Shown here in pieces: positions 26,371 through 39,492 of a DNA stretch of 64,000 nucleotides. Numbering within the stretch: position 1 is the first letter of the stretch; each line of letters opens with the position of its first letter. Under the pieces are notes generated by a model. That model did not search any database and was not told the DNA's origin. It was given only the letters and a program-made list of their open reading frames with translations. Origin of the DNA: Erpobdella octoculata (taxonomy: Eukaryota > Annelida > Clitellata > Hirudinida > Erpobdellidae); assembly GCA_963978895.1 (NCBI GenBank), contig OZ022242.1, positions 35,456,352 to 35,520,351 of the forward strand, in the 5' to 3' direction. Made by a program: the position numbers and the translations under genes.

Positions 26371-29300
26371 TTAATATATGTCTCGATGATTTGAAATGAA
26401 AGTGTTTGCCAACTCATGAAGTTTTTCAAATTCTTTCTAAAAAGTAGAATAAATTAATTGATTATTCTAATAATAATAATAACCACAATAGTAATTTCAT
26501 AACAGCAACTAACCCAGCTTGGATAATAAACAATATTATTGGGTTGAGTCTCAAGAATGTGTTGGTATATTGCTACTTCTCTACATTTAACGATGTGATT
26601 TATTACCTTGCAGCCTGCCATAAAGAACTGTCCCAATCCAACATCCGATCTTTTAAAAATTTATTTAACTTGAAATTACTTTGGTATGTTATGAATAAAT
26701 AAATAAAATATTGTTTCATGTATTTGTATTACTTGACGAATACGCATGTGACATCTTCTGTATTCAAACATTGAAAAATGTCCACGAATGTTGAAACTTT
26801 CATAAAATTTGATTCCAATTTGATGACAAATACATCGATCAAATGTACAGAATCTGTTGAAGGAGTATTTTCCTGAAAAGAAATTTGCCAAACATAAGTT
26901 TTTTTTTCAAATTTGTTATTCAACGTACGTCAATTTGTTTGTTAAACTAAGAGTTTTAAATTGTTGAATTTTAAAGTTGGCTTTGCTTGGGTATAAACAA
27001 AATGAAACTGCAGCTGATATGTAAGCCTGAAGGTTTGACAAATGGTTTTGTACGGTTTCGTACAGGTCGGAAAATAAATTGTCTCCTAACTCCTAATGTT
27101 CAGCTTTAGTTGGGATCGGAAGAAATGTTGGTCCAAATTTCCTAAAACCGAAAAAAACCGATTTTTCCGGGGTATTCGGAAGAGAACGTAATGAACTTCT
27201 ATGTTTTTTTCTAAAATAACCTCTTAGTTTTGCATATTAAAATTAGTGTGTCAACAAAATTATTTAAACTAGAAAAAAATAAATACGAAAATCTATCAGC
27301 CTACTCTAAATTAGTGCATTTCATAACTGAATAATTAACACCACATACATTTTGTAAAAATTCTTTATGTAAATAAATTAAAAACTTAATAATAACTTAC
27401 GTATATTTGCTCAGCTTTGCCTAAATTTTCATAAACAAAAGTCTGAACTGATGATTCTAAGGATATTTTCAAAAGCATTCCTTCTTCAATGTTTTTCATA
27501 GATAATAATTTAACTGTGACATTTTTAGTTTGAAATGGTTTGTCTGTGGAAGGCAGAAACCTGGTGTCCTGTGTTGGTGACTCAAAAAATCAGAAAAGAA
27601 TTTAAAAGTTAAAATTCAAAACATAACTAAATGAGTTATCAAAAGATCACAATTGTATACAATTTAATCCTATTTTACCTCTTTTTGTTCAAAAACAATC
27701 ACTTGACGGCAATTCCTTGAGATTTTTGACCAAATGTTTTCAAAATCATTCTCAATAAAAAGTCTAAAGTTGAGACGTTCATCCATCTGGAAGTACAAAA
27801 ATAACTGCTGTGTATTAAATAAACATCAATTAAATCATAAGATTGGAAATTGAATTTCATGTGTACATTGCGTACACGTTATCGGTTTGTCAAGAGGACA
27901 TAAACTAAAGGTTTTGAATCATTGTTTGCCTGGTAGTCAACCGCTCTGTCGTCCAATTAAGAATTTTCTATAAAACATTTAACAAGCTTTTGTTTAAGAC
28001 CAAATTTAATAGACGCAGTTTTTGACTCTCACTTAAAACCAACCTGATTTGTGATTTGAGAATTATGTGGATCAACGTTTTTATCAGTTGAAGAAGAAAC
28101 ATTCGTTAAAGCCTGCAAGTTAAAATTTTCAACAGTTTACTGACCAATACAGAAATATATTGTTGATTAGTGTGAATTGAATTAATTCAGCTATAAAACT
28201 AATTTTTAAATAATCATTAACACCTTGTACTGGTTTTCTAGATAAATTCTTTCTTTTCCGGGTCTTCGAGAAGCATTATAAAACTGTACAAATTCTTCAA
28301 ACGTGTACGTTGTGGCACCCAATTCAGCTTCTCTCACAAGACATTTGTAAACAAATATATATTGTGCCTTAAAATATCATTAACAACTTGAGAGAATGTG
28401 ACATAATAAACATTTACTATTTTAACTTAGTAACCTGTTTTTCCACCATTAGCATTCTGCTTTTTCGCAAATTACATACACATTCAGGAACACTTAAGTC
28501 TTCTCCCTGATATCCTCTACGTAATAAATCTGTGATTGCTATGAAACAACCAGTTCTTCCTATACCAGCACTACAACCAGATAATTTTTGTTAATTATTG
28601 CAACATTATCAGTAAACAATTAATATTAAAACCACAGTTGCATTCGATGTCAAATGATCATCACAATGTATAGATATTTAAAAAAAAATTAATTTAGCTA
28701 TGTTAAAAAGTTTAGTAGTAAACTCAATTAAACATTGTCTTTATTGATTCATATAGAGAATTTTATAAATCAATAAATTATTATAATGACCTGCAATGGA
28801 CAAGAACATTACAAGGCTTTTTATCATAAAGTCTTCTGTAATCTCTGCAAAATGACAGAAACATTTCTAAATCTTCCGGAACATAATGATCTGGCCAACC
28901 TTTGAAATGCAAATGAGTCAATTCACGTGTTTCGTCTTCCTGTTAAAAAAAACATTTTAACTAAATAACATGTTGGTTGTGTACTATGCGCTATAACAAA
29001 AAACCCTAACTTTGGAAATAGATAACTTTGTTACAGAGTATCCTGGCCAGGAAAATGAAGATTTATTTGAAATGATGAAATTGCATACTTTTATTGTTTC
29101 CATTAAGGGCCAATATTGCTCACATTTCACCTTCAGTGTATTATGAAAAAAAGGTTTTTATGTCTGTTTGTGTATTATTCATGTTATTTAAAGATTTTGT
29201 TATTGTATGACTATATAAGGAAAACCTTGTCGTTTTCCAAAACGTTGCATAACATAACAATAACTTCAATTTCTTCTTGCCAAATCATCCTCCAGAAATC

Positions 29301-32300
29301 ATCGACACTCTCTTTTGTTGGTCCTATTTTAATAAAATTGAAATCTGTTCAATGAAAATTGAACAAGCTACTAATTTAATCAATTGCACAAAAAATTTGA
29401 TCCTGATTTAATAAACTGCAAGTAAAGCTTTGTGCAACAGTTGTTAAGTTCTAGAATTCTAACCTTGTGTTGCAATTAATGTATTGCTCATAACACCCTG
29501 AATACAATTTATGCAACGTTATTGAACATTTTATCGCATTCTGCTAACCTGTTACTGACATCTAATAACTAACCTTTATGTAACTTGCATTGATATAATC
29601 TGGATAAATTTTGTTTGATTCGTCTCGTAGAATAACTCTGTTGCTTTCATCTGAACAATTGAGAAAGTGAAACAAAATCAGATCTTCATATAAGATTTAA
29701 CAAATGTACGACTGAAATGTGTTTACGTGAGTTTCTATAAATGATACTAAATTTAATCTATACATCTGCAAACTTAAATAATCAAGCAAAACTTTAAAAT
29801 AAAGCTCCAAATAAAACTAAATAAATTGCAGATTTTGCAAGTTAACAGTTAAATAATTTGTGATCTAAAAATTAAATTAAGTCTACAAAAAATACTAACA
29901 AGGCAACACGTTTTTAAAACGATTTCTCTTTTTCAGTTTATCTTGTTTTCCATATGTCTTAGTTTCTATGCCTTCTTTGTTTAACATCTTTGAGAGACAT
30001 AGACACATTTTTTTCATTCAATTATATTTGCAGCAAATTGTTGAATATATAAAATTTTGTTATTTGTTGCTATTATAATTATTTCTATTATTATTGTTGT
30101 TGTTTTTAAAATAAAAATTAATTTATGTTAGAAAAAATAGTTTACTTCAAATTCTGTATTGATTGTTGCTAAATTGGATTCAAAATAACCAGGCATTTTT
30201 TCGAGTTTTACTCGATGAAATTCATCCAGTGTTTCATAGTCTTCAGTCACTTTAATAATTAAAAATGTCGCACAAATGTGTAATCGAATGGTATTAAATG
30301 AAAAAAAAACATAAACTTACATATATTAGTAGTTGTTCTCATTTCTATTTCTTGTTTTTTTGGTAATTTCTGTAGTCTACACATATTATCAAAAACAAAA
30401 ACATTACTTTAAATCATCATTGAATAAGAAAAAATTTTTCAACCTTTTGCGATATCTGTAAATTAGAAAGAGAGCTACGAGGACAACAATGAAACCTAAA
30501 ATTATGCTAACGATGAGACCTGAAAAAAAAATTAAACATGATAATTTGTTTCTAAACTTGCATTTACAAGTTTTATGGTTTTTCAAACTACCTATTGGTG
30601 TCTGATTTTCACATATGTAACTATCATCAATAACAACGCATTTTTGACCCATTGAGCATATGTTTTTTCTTTTGCATAATTCTGAAAGTAGTAGCTTGTC
30701 GCTGGTTAACCAGTTGAAAAACATTTCTAACATTATTAAAATTTCTATTAAAAAAACCTTCACAGAACGGATCTGTGTTCAATTCATCAATACACACTTC
30801 GTTGATTTTACAATCTCCTTTATTATCAGAACAATCTATAATGAGAATAATGCATTACTCAATTTTATCTAACCGCAAAAAAATTTAACTTCATTGATTG
30901 TTTTACATATATGGTAAATTATTGTTTTTTTTAATTATTATACGTTTTATTTAACTTAATCTGTTGTTATATGTTCAATGGTTCGTAATTTCCAGTCTCA
31001 TGTTTAAAGGAAACTTGAAATAATTATCGAGTCAAAAAAATGTTTAATAACAAAATATTGAAGAACAACTTTTTTAATATGTGTGATTAAATCGACGTCA
31101 TTTACGTATAAAAATCATATATAAAAATATTCAATAAAATGTAGTTAACAATTTATAACTGTTAAACTTTGCTTAATTGATATGATTTCGTAATTATCTG
31201 AGAAAATGATAATGCGGCTTTTATGGTGGAAACTAAAAATAATTTGCTTTGAGACTCAGAAATTAAAAAGGTGAAAGAATACAAATTTAGTATCTAGATT
31301 CTTTTGAGAAAAGTTAATAGATACGTTTTTCACCACCTTTGATACATTGTGTCTTTTGTCGACATTGCTATATAACAAAACTCATCAACGGTTTTAATAG
31401 CAACTTTTTCAGATGCTGAGAAAACTCCAATTAAAATAAAAATTCATTAGCCAGAGCTAATAAAAAATGGAAAAAAAACGTGCACCGAAATATTTGATTG
31501 AATAATGATGCAAAATAGAAAACCGTTTTTGAGAAGAAATTTTAATCGATGGTTATTTGGCTTGGTTGCAAAGTCTTGAATGTGTTTAATTTTTAAAAAG
31601 AAGCCTATGGGCTTTCAATGGTATGCAACGTTCATACCATGGCCGTAACAGCAAAGAAAAATAAGTGTTTTATTCCAGAGAAGAAGTATGAAAAACACTA
31701 TCTAATTCATCAAAAACCTCAATCTTCCAAATTATCTCACTTTACGCAAGAAGATAGAATATAAACGATGCATTAAAACCCTACTCAGCTTAAAAAATGT
31801 GTGGCTATAAAAATGGGCCAAGCTTGGAATTTTGTGCCTACAAAACGGCTGGGTCTGGCCATAAATTTGTATTCTAGAAAATGATGACAAACCAGATCAA
31901 GAATGTAAAATTGACAGGTGCTGGGTTAAATCATGTATGGTTGAAATTTTCAAATTTGTACGCGTCGGGTAGATCTAGCCAAATATTATAAATGGCAAAT
32001 TCAAAGTTGACCATTTGATGGAGACATGTTTAAAAGTAATAAATCTTGACACTAGTCGTGATTACTCAAATGCAAACGTAAGTAGCAGTTTGACTAATGG
32101 CTAAAATTACTTCTGATCCTACAAGATTCACCAGACCACCCAAGACGGCAGCCATCGGGACATAATCCTTCCTTAAATGTACATTTTGTGTCGTTGAGGC
32201 ACTTACATTCTGATTTGCAATTGTCACCAAATGTTCCATTTGGGCATTCTTAAACAGAAACATTTAAAATTATTGTATTAAAATCCAGAATAACAAAAAA

Positions 32301-35300
32301 AATGTTACAAACTAAAAATGAGATTTTGAAAAAAAAACCTAAGCAAGATGACCAGCTGTTTTCTTGGTAGCTAAAATTCGAACATACACACAATCCCACG
32401 TTCTCTGAATAAATGCATATTTCATTGTTTGAACAGTTACCGTGATCAATGGAACAATCTGAAAAAAAAACAACTAAGTTGATTTAAAATGTTATCTTAA
32501 AAAATACAAAATTATTGTAATGTTTTGATAAGTCAAAAAAATAAACTTACCTCTTTCATTACAACTTGCACCAGACCACCCAGGATGACATCCATCTTTA
32601 CATGAACCTCCCATAAGCGAACAACGACTTTTATTGAGACAATTGCATTTCAATGTACAATTGTAACCGTATGTTCCATTGGGACAAACTAATGTATTTT
32701 TGTATTTGTTTTATAAAATCTTAATACATTTATTTTAATTTTTTACTAAAAAAATAATATTTGTTTTAATAAAAATATTGAATATGCTAAAACAATTTAC
32801 CTGAATACAAGTCAATTTTTGTGGATGTGGAAGTAGAACTTGACTTTGTCTCATTAGTACAGTAACACGAAGTAATGTTCTGTTCATATACTTAAGTTTA
32901 CAATTTTTTACTCAATGAATTGTAAATATATACAAATACTAACAAATTCAGCAGCAAAATTAAAACCATATCCAGCACATTTTTCGATGCAAGTAATATT
33001 TATTTTTTCAAATAGTGTTAGGTCTGTATTTGGCATATGAAACATTCCCACAAACTGCGTTGAATTATCCACATTACCTGTAGGTAGAAAATTGCAGTTT
33101 TTATTATTATATACGCTAGAAATACCCATCAAAAGGTACGGTTTTTTCAATTTTTATTGAACTGTCAGGATGTTAAAAAAAAAATAGTTTCTTTCCCTAA
33201 CATTTTCATAGGAAGTTTAATCAAAACAGGATCTTGTTGTAAATGTTAAATGTGGTAATTAAGCAATTTGGTTGCTCTACCTGCTCAGCAATTTCAAGAA
33301 AGCTTTTTGACATAAATAAATTCTTAAATTGTTATAAATTGCATGCTTAAATAAAATAATATTTTACATTCAGGTTACACAAATTTTACATTGGATAATG
33401 TTACTCTACATCAATATCCATTAAATAATAGTGATTCCATTTAATTAATGGATTAAAGCTGTCAGGGGTCGCTCTACCGGACCTCTTGACAAGTGTATCT
33501 TGCACCCGTCGACCTGTCTAGACTTTCAGTCTAGACAGGAACCTAGACATTAATTCTCAGACGTTTGTTTTGCGCGTTTTCTGGGGCTATATATATAGCG
33601 CTTTGAACCCCGACAGGAGAAAGCTAGCTATTTAATATCAGGCGAAGTCCTGCGTGTTTTTTATTTGATTTTTTGTTATTAACTGCGCTTTAATAAAGTG
33701 TTTTGTTGTTGTTCCGAGTTTTCTTTTTTTCCTGGTGTTCACGTCATTCCTGCAATGAAGACCGTGACAAAAGCCAATCTAAAAAAATCATACTCCATCA
33801 GCTAATTTCAGTTTTGTTCTCTACGTTTTAAACAGAATGATGGCATCGTAAAAAGTCAAGATGCAAATACAACTCGTGTTAAAAGTAATCCTGAAAAATT
33901 TCTGTTAAAACAAAGACTAAAACCCGTTTATGTTCTTTCTCACTTTCAAGATGCTCTATCTTATTTAACAAATACAAAATTTTTGCTTGGAGAATTTCCC
34001 TCTATTGAACAACCGCTAGATTTATTAGAAGAAGATAAACTGGCTGACGAAATCATTGTTGCCTTAGATATGGATATGAATCCATCAAAATATGATGAAA
34101 GAATTATTTATTACGTCAGTGGAGCAATTGCTCGATCTATCATTAACATTCACAAGTGTTTGGAATCAAAAATGACACTTCACTTCTGTCAATAAATTTA
34201 GGCCCTGCGTCTTGTCTAGATTTTGTAAACAGAGGTGGTTTGACAAAACCAACTACAGCATGTTTCGTGTAAAGTATACAATGTTGGGAAATATTTACAA
34301 AAATCAGATCCAGATTCAGTATAATAGGACTTTTTAAAATCAAACAACCAACGGAATCTGTTTGTAAAAATTGTTAGCAGAGCTGTCTTTGATGACTTGA
34401 TTGAAAAGCTGGATAATTTTTCAAGTTATTTCACAATAGTCATGACAATAATGAAAATATTGCTAAGCATTTTTCTAAATGTTTAATGAAGAATTTTGCA
34501 AAACTGTTCAATGACAATGTAAATAATTAAAAAAAAAGAAAAATTGATAAATTTAATAAATAAATTATTGTTTATAAAAATTTGTTTTATTGTTTTATTT
34601 ATTTATTTAGCAATTACACATAATAACTGAAATTGGAATGTTACCCAAACTGTAAAATGACACCAAAACAAGTACATCTAGCACTTGAAAATGTAGGCCT
34701 CCAGTTGAAGATCATTAGTTTTGTTTTCATTCGAGTAGTTAATATGTAGGATTCCATGAATCGGCTAACCTCTTGCATAATAATTTAAGACAAAAACGTT
34801 TTAAATCGTAGCGTATAACTCTTATTACACGTCTGCAGGCACTAAGTCTATCAACTGCTGACTGCTGACCACCACGACGCCGCGTTATACGAAATTGTAA
34901 CAAATATACAGACATCGGAAATTGTGTGTGTTGATTTAAATTTAAAACAATCAATTGATCAATCAACTGAAGTATCTTAGTCGTTTAAAAATATATTTCA
35001 TTTTTAACAAAAACGACAATAAGGAAAATTGATGTGTATTGAAAGAGATGAAATTTTAATTAAGTTTTAAAGTCAACCGTGGTCACATCACAGATGGATG
35101 CTGGTATGTCATTCTAGATAATCAATTCAGCAACGGAGAAAGCTCTTCTTCCGCAGTTACAACGAGTTCGATGACCGATCTATATAGAGGTTTTATTGGA
35201 GAACGTCTAAGCCAGAGTGTACCGATGAGAGGTTTTAAAGTAAGTTTATGATACCCAACTTGCATGACCATTGCCAGCATTCTTTTTAACTCTGTGACAA

Positions 35301-37205
35301 AAAAAGCTAAAGCTTTTATCTGAAAAGCCTGTCGCTGAACATGATATTGCTCCCACTAAGCCTCACCATCAGAAGAGTCCCAGAACTCCTGAAACGACGC
35401 TTCAATCAAAATTGAGGATTTTTATTGGACAGCAATGAACATCTCACCAACAACAGCCAGGATCCCTCTGAATATGATTATCTTCAGCATCATAAATATT
35501 AAAAAATTGATCGGTAAAGTGAATTTGCGGCCGATGGTCCGGCCAGACCCGAGGTCTCTACACCAAATTTCAAAATAGCTAGATCAAATGCCTTGTCAAC
35601 AAATAATTTCATAGAGGCAGAACTAAGTGGTTTGTTGCTGACCGCAAAATAATGTACGAATGATCAAAAAAAGACGGAAACGAATGCAAGACAAGGCGCT
35701 GGTGGCAGAGCGGTAGAGCGTTCGCCTGTCGATTGTTAGGTCGGCGGTTCGAGATTCGCCGGCGTCACTAGCGTAACTCTCTTAAGCAAGGAGTTCACTC
35801 GCTTTGCTAAAGGGATAGACGCCTATAAATGGCTGCATCTGCAAGGACCTTTTCTTCGTGGCCTAGAAATCTAACGATTAACGCCACGTTAAAACATTGT
35901 CAAAAAAACAGGTCCACAAAATCCCGTAAATTTAAAACTATAAAAGTTTCACCAACTTTTATTACATTGTGATCCAATCCATCCTTCTTCACATCCACTT
36001 TCACATGTTCCACTGACTTTTTCGCATGGTAGGTTTTTGTAACAGTTGCACAGTTTGTCGCACATGTCTCCATAATAACCAGTTGTACAAGTTGCTAAAC
36101 ATATATGTTTCAAAAATTAAATGTGTTACAAAACTATCATAGTACAATTAAAGCGCAAAAATTATTGGCAAAATAAATAAGTCGTTTTTCTTATTTTATT
36201 AAAAAAAATAATTTTACATAATAATAAAATTAAATTAGAGAAAATATAAGAACCTTTCCTTACTACAAGACAAAAACCATACCGATTACACACTTATACA
36301 AAGCTTACTCGATCGAGAAGAATAATTTCTCCCCTCCTCCTATTGAATGCGTTAAATATTTTGAAATTACTTTCAAACATGTTTGTAGAAAATATTTATA
36401 CATTACCTACAATAACTAATTAAACAGGTTTTGGTTACAAATCACCACTCAATGTTATAGTTTGTTATAGAATTTTTTTTTAAATATTGGTAAAATTATT
36501 CAACCAAGTTGTTTGACTTTATATTAACTGTTTAAAATAGTCACCATTTGGTTTAAGAGCTTCTTCTCCAAAGATTTGAATTTCACAGATAGTCAAGTAA
36601 CCGGGACCTGTGATTGGTTGTTGAACTATGACGTAACGTCCTGGAGGTGTATTTGGACGACAAATGAGTGTCATATAATCAGGAGGATTTGCTTTGTTTG
36701 GTGATTGTATACATAGTGGATAAGCATATCTCACTGGTGGGTTGGTGGTTTCATTGAAATAATTTGTTGTGCCTATATATAGATATCCCATTCTAAATTG
36801 TGTTTCTGCTAAAAAACAAATAATTATAGTCTAAAAATTGCAATACACGTTTAAAAAAAAATCATAGCTAAACCGTATTGTATAAATACTAATATAAGAA
36901 CCCGCAAACTGTATACGGCTTCCGCGAACTTCCGAAAAAGTGAAAATTTAATATAAATATATGAGTTTTGAGTTAAGACTAACAGTTTGACTGTTCATTT
37001 TTTTCGTATCTTGGAGTAAGTATCACGTGACTAATGTAGTAGACATCTTTCAAATCAACCACTAGCCAATTAGGGCCTCCTGGGCCATCATTTCCATGAG
37101 CACAATTTGCGAGGTCTTGCTTATAATTTTCATCAACAGCTTTATTTGCATCAAGACTTTGATGAGTTGAACTTTGATAAGCCGTCAATCCTGTGAGTTT
37201 GTTAC
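26371..37205 (-). CDS. Gene D: receptor-type tyrosine phosphatase with FTP, EGF and WSC ectodomain
   Basis: Minus-strand exons: FTP 36984-37205 and 36545-36808; EGF 35957-36094; WSC 32944-33077 and 32801-32879; EGF 32551-32688, 32339-32458, 32111-32248, 30758-30835 and 30592-30681; transmembrane 30444-30519 (GLIVSIILGFIVVLVALFLI); juxtamembrane 30321-30376; first phosphatase exons 30146-30249 and 29900-29987; further exons near 29577, 29464, 29226, 29010, 28792, 28437, 28224, 28052, 27680, 27406, 26729 and 26510; stop at 26371. D1 has WPDHYVPED and VHCSAGIGRTG and should be active. D2 reads FVKRSDVGLG in place of the signature, so it is inactive. No signal-peptide exon was found upstream, so the start is incomplete. 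A broken second copy of its first FTP exon lies at 37815-37957. Gene E is its sister copy. Confidence 0.85.
28437..30249 (-). other. Gene D phosphatase domain D1
   Basis: Motifs in order are RNRFKNVLP, DYINASYI, LIATQGP, DDFWRMIW, HFKGWPDHYVPED and VHCSAGIGRTG. The intron after the catalytic Cys splits the next Ser codon exactly as in gene C. All three key catalytic residues are present. Compared with gene C the signature has Ile for Val, a conservative change. Confidence 0.88.
30836..32110. other. Gene D intron
   Basis: About 1.3 kb of AT-rich intron between EGF exons. The part from about 31660 to 32040 matches 53870-54240 in the same intron of gene E. No exon or clear mobile element is visible. 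Confidence 0.5.
33460..33769 (+). mobile_element. Solo LTR with 5-bp target-site duplication
   Basis: A 310-bp element starts TGTCA and ends TGACA, and is flanked on both sides by AAAGC (33455-33459 and 33770-33774). Inside are a TATA-like run at 33588-33597, an AATAAA at 33692-33697, and a perfect 12-bp-stem hairpin at 33513-33539. No internal retrotransposon region is attached, so this is a solo LTR left by recombination between two LTRs. It lies in the gene D intron between the WSC and first EGF exons; the corresponding gene E intron lacks it. Confidence 0.85.
33830..34200 (+). pseudogene. Transposase-like C-terminal fragment
   Basis: A plus-strand frame is open through about 33830-34195; its ATG-started part at 33983 is 70 residues. 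It contains YYVSGAIARSI followed by a spaced Cys. This resembles the segment before the C-terminal Cys pair of P-element/THAP9-like and related transposases. The frame has no N-terminal catalytic region, so it is a remnant. It sits within about 1.8 kb (33130-34945) absent from the paralogous gene E intron. Confidence 0.4.
34945..35690. repeat. Interspersed repeat in gene D intron, paralogous to 55500-57120
   Basis: This non-coding block aligns with 55500-57120 in gene E, which is longer, and partly with 17275-17760 in gene C. Shared segments include GCGGCCGATG and CTAGATCAAATGC. It predates the tandem duplication. I could not assign it to a transposon class. Confidence 0.6.
35691..35908 (+). 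mobile_element. tRNA-derived SINE in gene D intron
   Basis: The head (about 35697-35765) has a box A-like TGGCAGAGCGGTAGAGCG and a box B-like GGTTCGAGATTC. The tail contains CTCTTAAGCAAGGAG and ends in a short A run. The paralogous gene E intron has the uninterrupted flank (CGCAAG then CAGGTCC, about 57110-57120), so this is a filled/empty site pair. Insertion therefore followed the tandem duplication. Confidence 0.8.
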
Positions 37206-37814
37206 CTGTTCATCAAATGTAATATAATATATATTGCATATAACAATACTTTAATTGATATTGACTTGCTCATATACTATTTTGTTGCTATCATACGACT
37301 GTCTTTTAATTAGTTTTTTTAAAGTAAACTGCAAATTTTTTTTCTACTAATTACATTATTTTTTGCTACCATACAACTGTTTTTATTGGTATTTTTGTTG
37401 TAAACTGCAAAATGTTTCATGTTTTTAGTTTATTTAAAACACATAACTTGAAAAACATGTTGAAATAATAACGTATTTTGTGTTCTACTACCTTTATTTT
37501 ACTACTAATTAAAATAAATCAAAGTATTTAGTTTAACTCTATTTATAATATTAAAAAATCCGTCAATTAGCAAATTTTAAATTAAAAATTTTTAAAATAT
37601 TATCACCTATTAATCAATTTCATATTATTTTAGATTTCCCATTAACACAGGTTTTACCAAGTCCTACATTTTATTGGTTTAAAAAAATGTGTTTTTTCTT
37701 TTTTCGAAAATGAAGCTGCCGCCTATGTTTAGATAGTTTAATTTTTACTATTGTTGTATAATCAGCTAAAACAGTTTCTTTTTTCATCACAAAACCTCGG
37801 AAATTATACTAAAT

Positions 37815-37957
37815 TGTTAGGACCTCCTGAACTATCATTTCCATGAGCATAATTTGCAACATTTTGCTCATAAGTTTTATCAACAGCTTTATTTGCATGA
37901 AAATCACTATAAGTTGAACTTTGATAAGCAGTCAATCCTGTGATATCGCTAGCTGTT
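37815..37957 (-). pseudogene. Truncated duplicate of the first FTP exon
   Basis: On the minus strand it reads as an FTP first half (ITGLTAYQSSTYSDFHANKA and on to DSSGGPN). It stops where other copies continue with NWLVVDLKDVYY; sequence from the gene A-like intron follows. An acceptor-like AG precedes it. Its upstream flank (37958-38300) aligns with the flank of gene E's FTP exon (58253-58590), so it occupies the position of gene E's exon. It has no donor and cannot encode a whole domain half. Confidence 0.8.
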
Positions 37958-38669
37958 CAAAAACAAATATTAAAAATGTTTGTTTCATGAATGATTTTTT
38001 AAACTGTACTATAACGTAAAGTTTTTGTATGTTATTCATTCAATTGAAACACCTAACACAAATTCGTTTCTGGAAAACAATTTAAAACATTGTCTAAAAT
38101 GGAAAATAATGAATTACAAGACAAAAAATGAAACCAAAGCAAGCAATTTAAATGTATAATATTTAAAAAAATTATTTTGTTTAATTCATTATATTTTTCA
38201 ACTTTTTAAATTAAAATTGAAACTAATTTTTTTGAAAACTTCCAATTTATTATCATGCATTGCCATGAGTTGCTAATCTATTTTTCAAGTTTTAGTTCAA
38301 TTTGGTGACGGAAAATTTTTTAATATGAACATCAAAAAACCGTCCATTACCGGTAATGAAATTAATATAAGGGATTTGAATAATAAAGACCATCGACTGT
38401 GATGCTCTATCACGTCAGTTCGTTTTGTAGAAAAAAGGAATACGAAAAAATTTAGATAACCTTGTATAAAACTGATTTTTGAAATATTCACACGTTTTTA
38501 ATTGCACATAAATTAGAAACTTGGATAAATCGTTGGAGTTGTGACCAAACAAAAATAGATATTGACAAAAATTTGATTGACAGACAAATAGGTTTGATTG
38601 ACAAACAGTCAGTATGTAAAATTGCCAAAGAGTTGGTATGTTTTATTGAAAACCAGTTAGTATGTAAGA

Positions 38670-39492
38670 CTAGCAGTGCCCGTAGCGGCTTCGCTCGCAT
38701 GAAATTAGAGAGTTTGAACCGTGCATCCATAGTAGAGATCATTTTTTCAGGTCTCGGCTCGGCCCGTCGACAAATTTGCACAGCCCGTTTTAAAAACCCA
38801 AACTCCTGGCCCGGCACAGCCCGACTGAATTAGGCCCGGCCCATTTTTACAGGCCAAGAAGTTCTATATACTTGATGAAAAACTTCGGCCCGTCTTACCT
38901 TGACCTCAGGTTTGGCCCGGCCAAACTGAAGACCCTAAAATCACTAAAATATCTATATACTTGGTGAAAAGCCTCGGCCCGTCCCACTTTGATTTAAGAC
39001 TCTAAAGACTCTGAAGACTCTAAAATAACGGCTTGGCCCGGCCGATGATAAACTGGACTTAACTACTTTTAACCGGCACAAAACTTCAAAATACTAATTT
39101 TTACATCTGTAGCACTTACAGTTTGTGAGTAGAAGCTACTTTAAAAACCAAATAACCCAATTTTCCAGCCCACATTTGAGGTCCGGGAAACCGAATTTTC
39201 AAAAAATGGTGAAACACGTATTTTTTTATTTTTCAAAAAGAATCTATATACCAAATTTCAAAATCTCCTAATTTTTGGTTTTCGAGATATACATTGTTTT
39301 AGAAAAAAGTTTGTTTTCCAGTTTTTTCCCCTCAGGAGCAAAATTTTCAAACAATTTTTCTTAGCGGATGTTTACGCTATAAAAGTAATATAAGTTCCAA
39401 ATTTCACGTTCCTAGGATGAGGCGTTTGAGCTCGGCGTTGATTATCAGTCAGTCAGTCAGTCAGTCAGGACATGTTCTTTTATATATATAGA
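38670..39492 (-). mobile_element. Non-autonomous Helitron (823 bp)
   Basis: On the minus strand the element begins TCTATATATATAAAAG at 39492 and ends CACTGCTAG at 38670, matching the Helitron TC...CTRR rule. A short GC-rich hairpin-capable segment precedes the CTAG. It sits precisely between A and T with no target-site duplication. The paralogous empty site at 58927/58928 reads GTAAGA then TTGTC, exactly the joined flanks. A TCAG tandem repeat lies near its 5' end (about 39448-39470). No helicase or Rep frame is present. Confidence 0.85.

Noticed and set aside
38297..38491. Minus-strand frame conserved with 58591-58797
   Set aside because: The similarity is explained by the tandem duplication of DNA; the frames differ in length and contain no domain.
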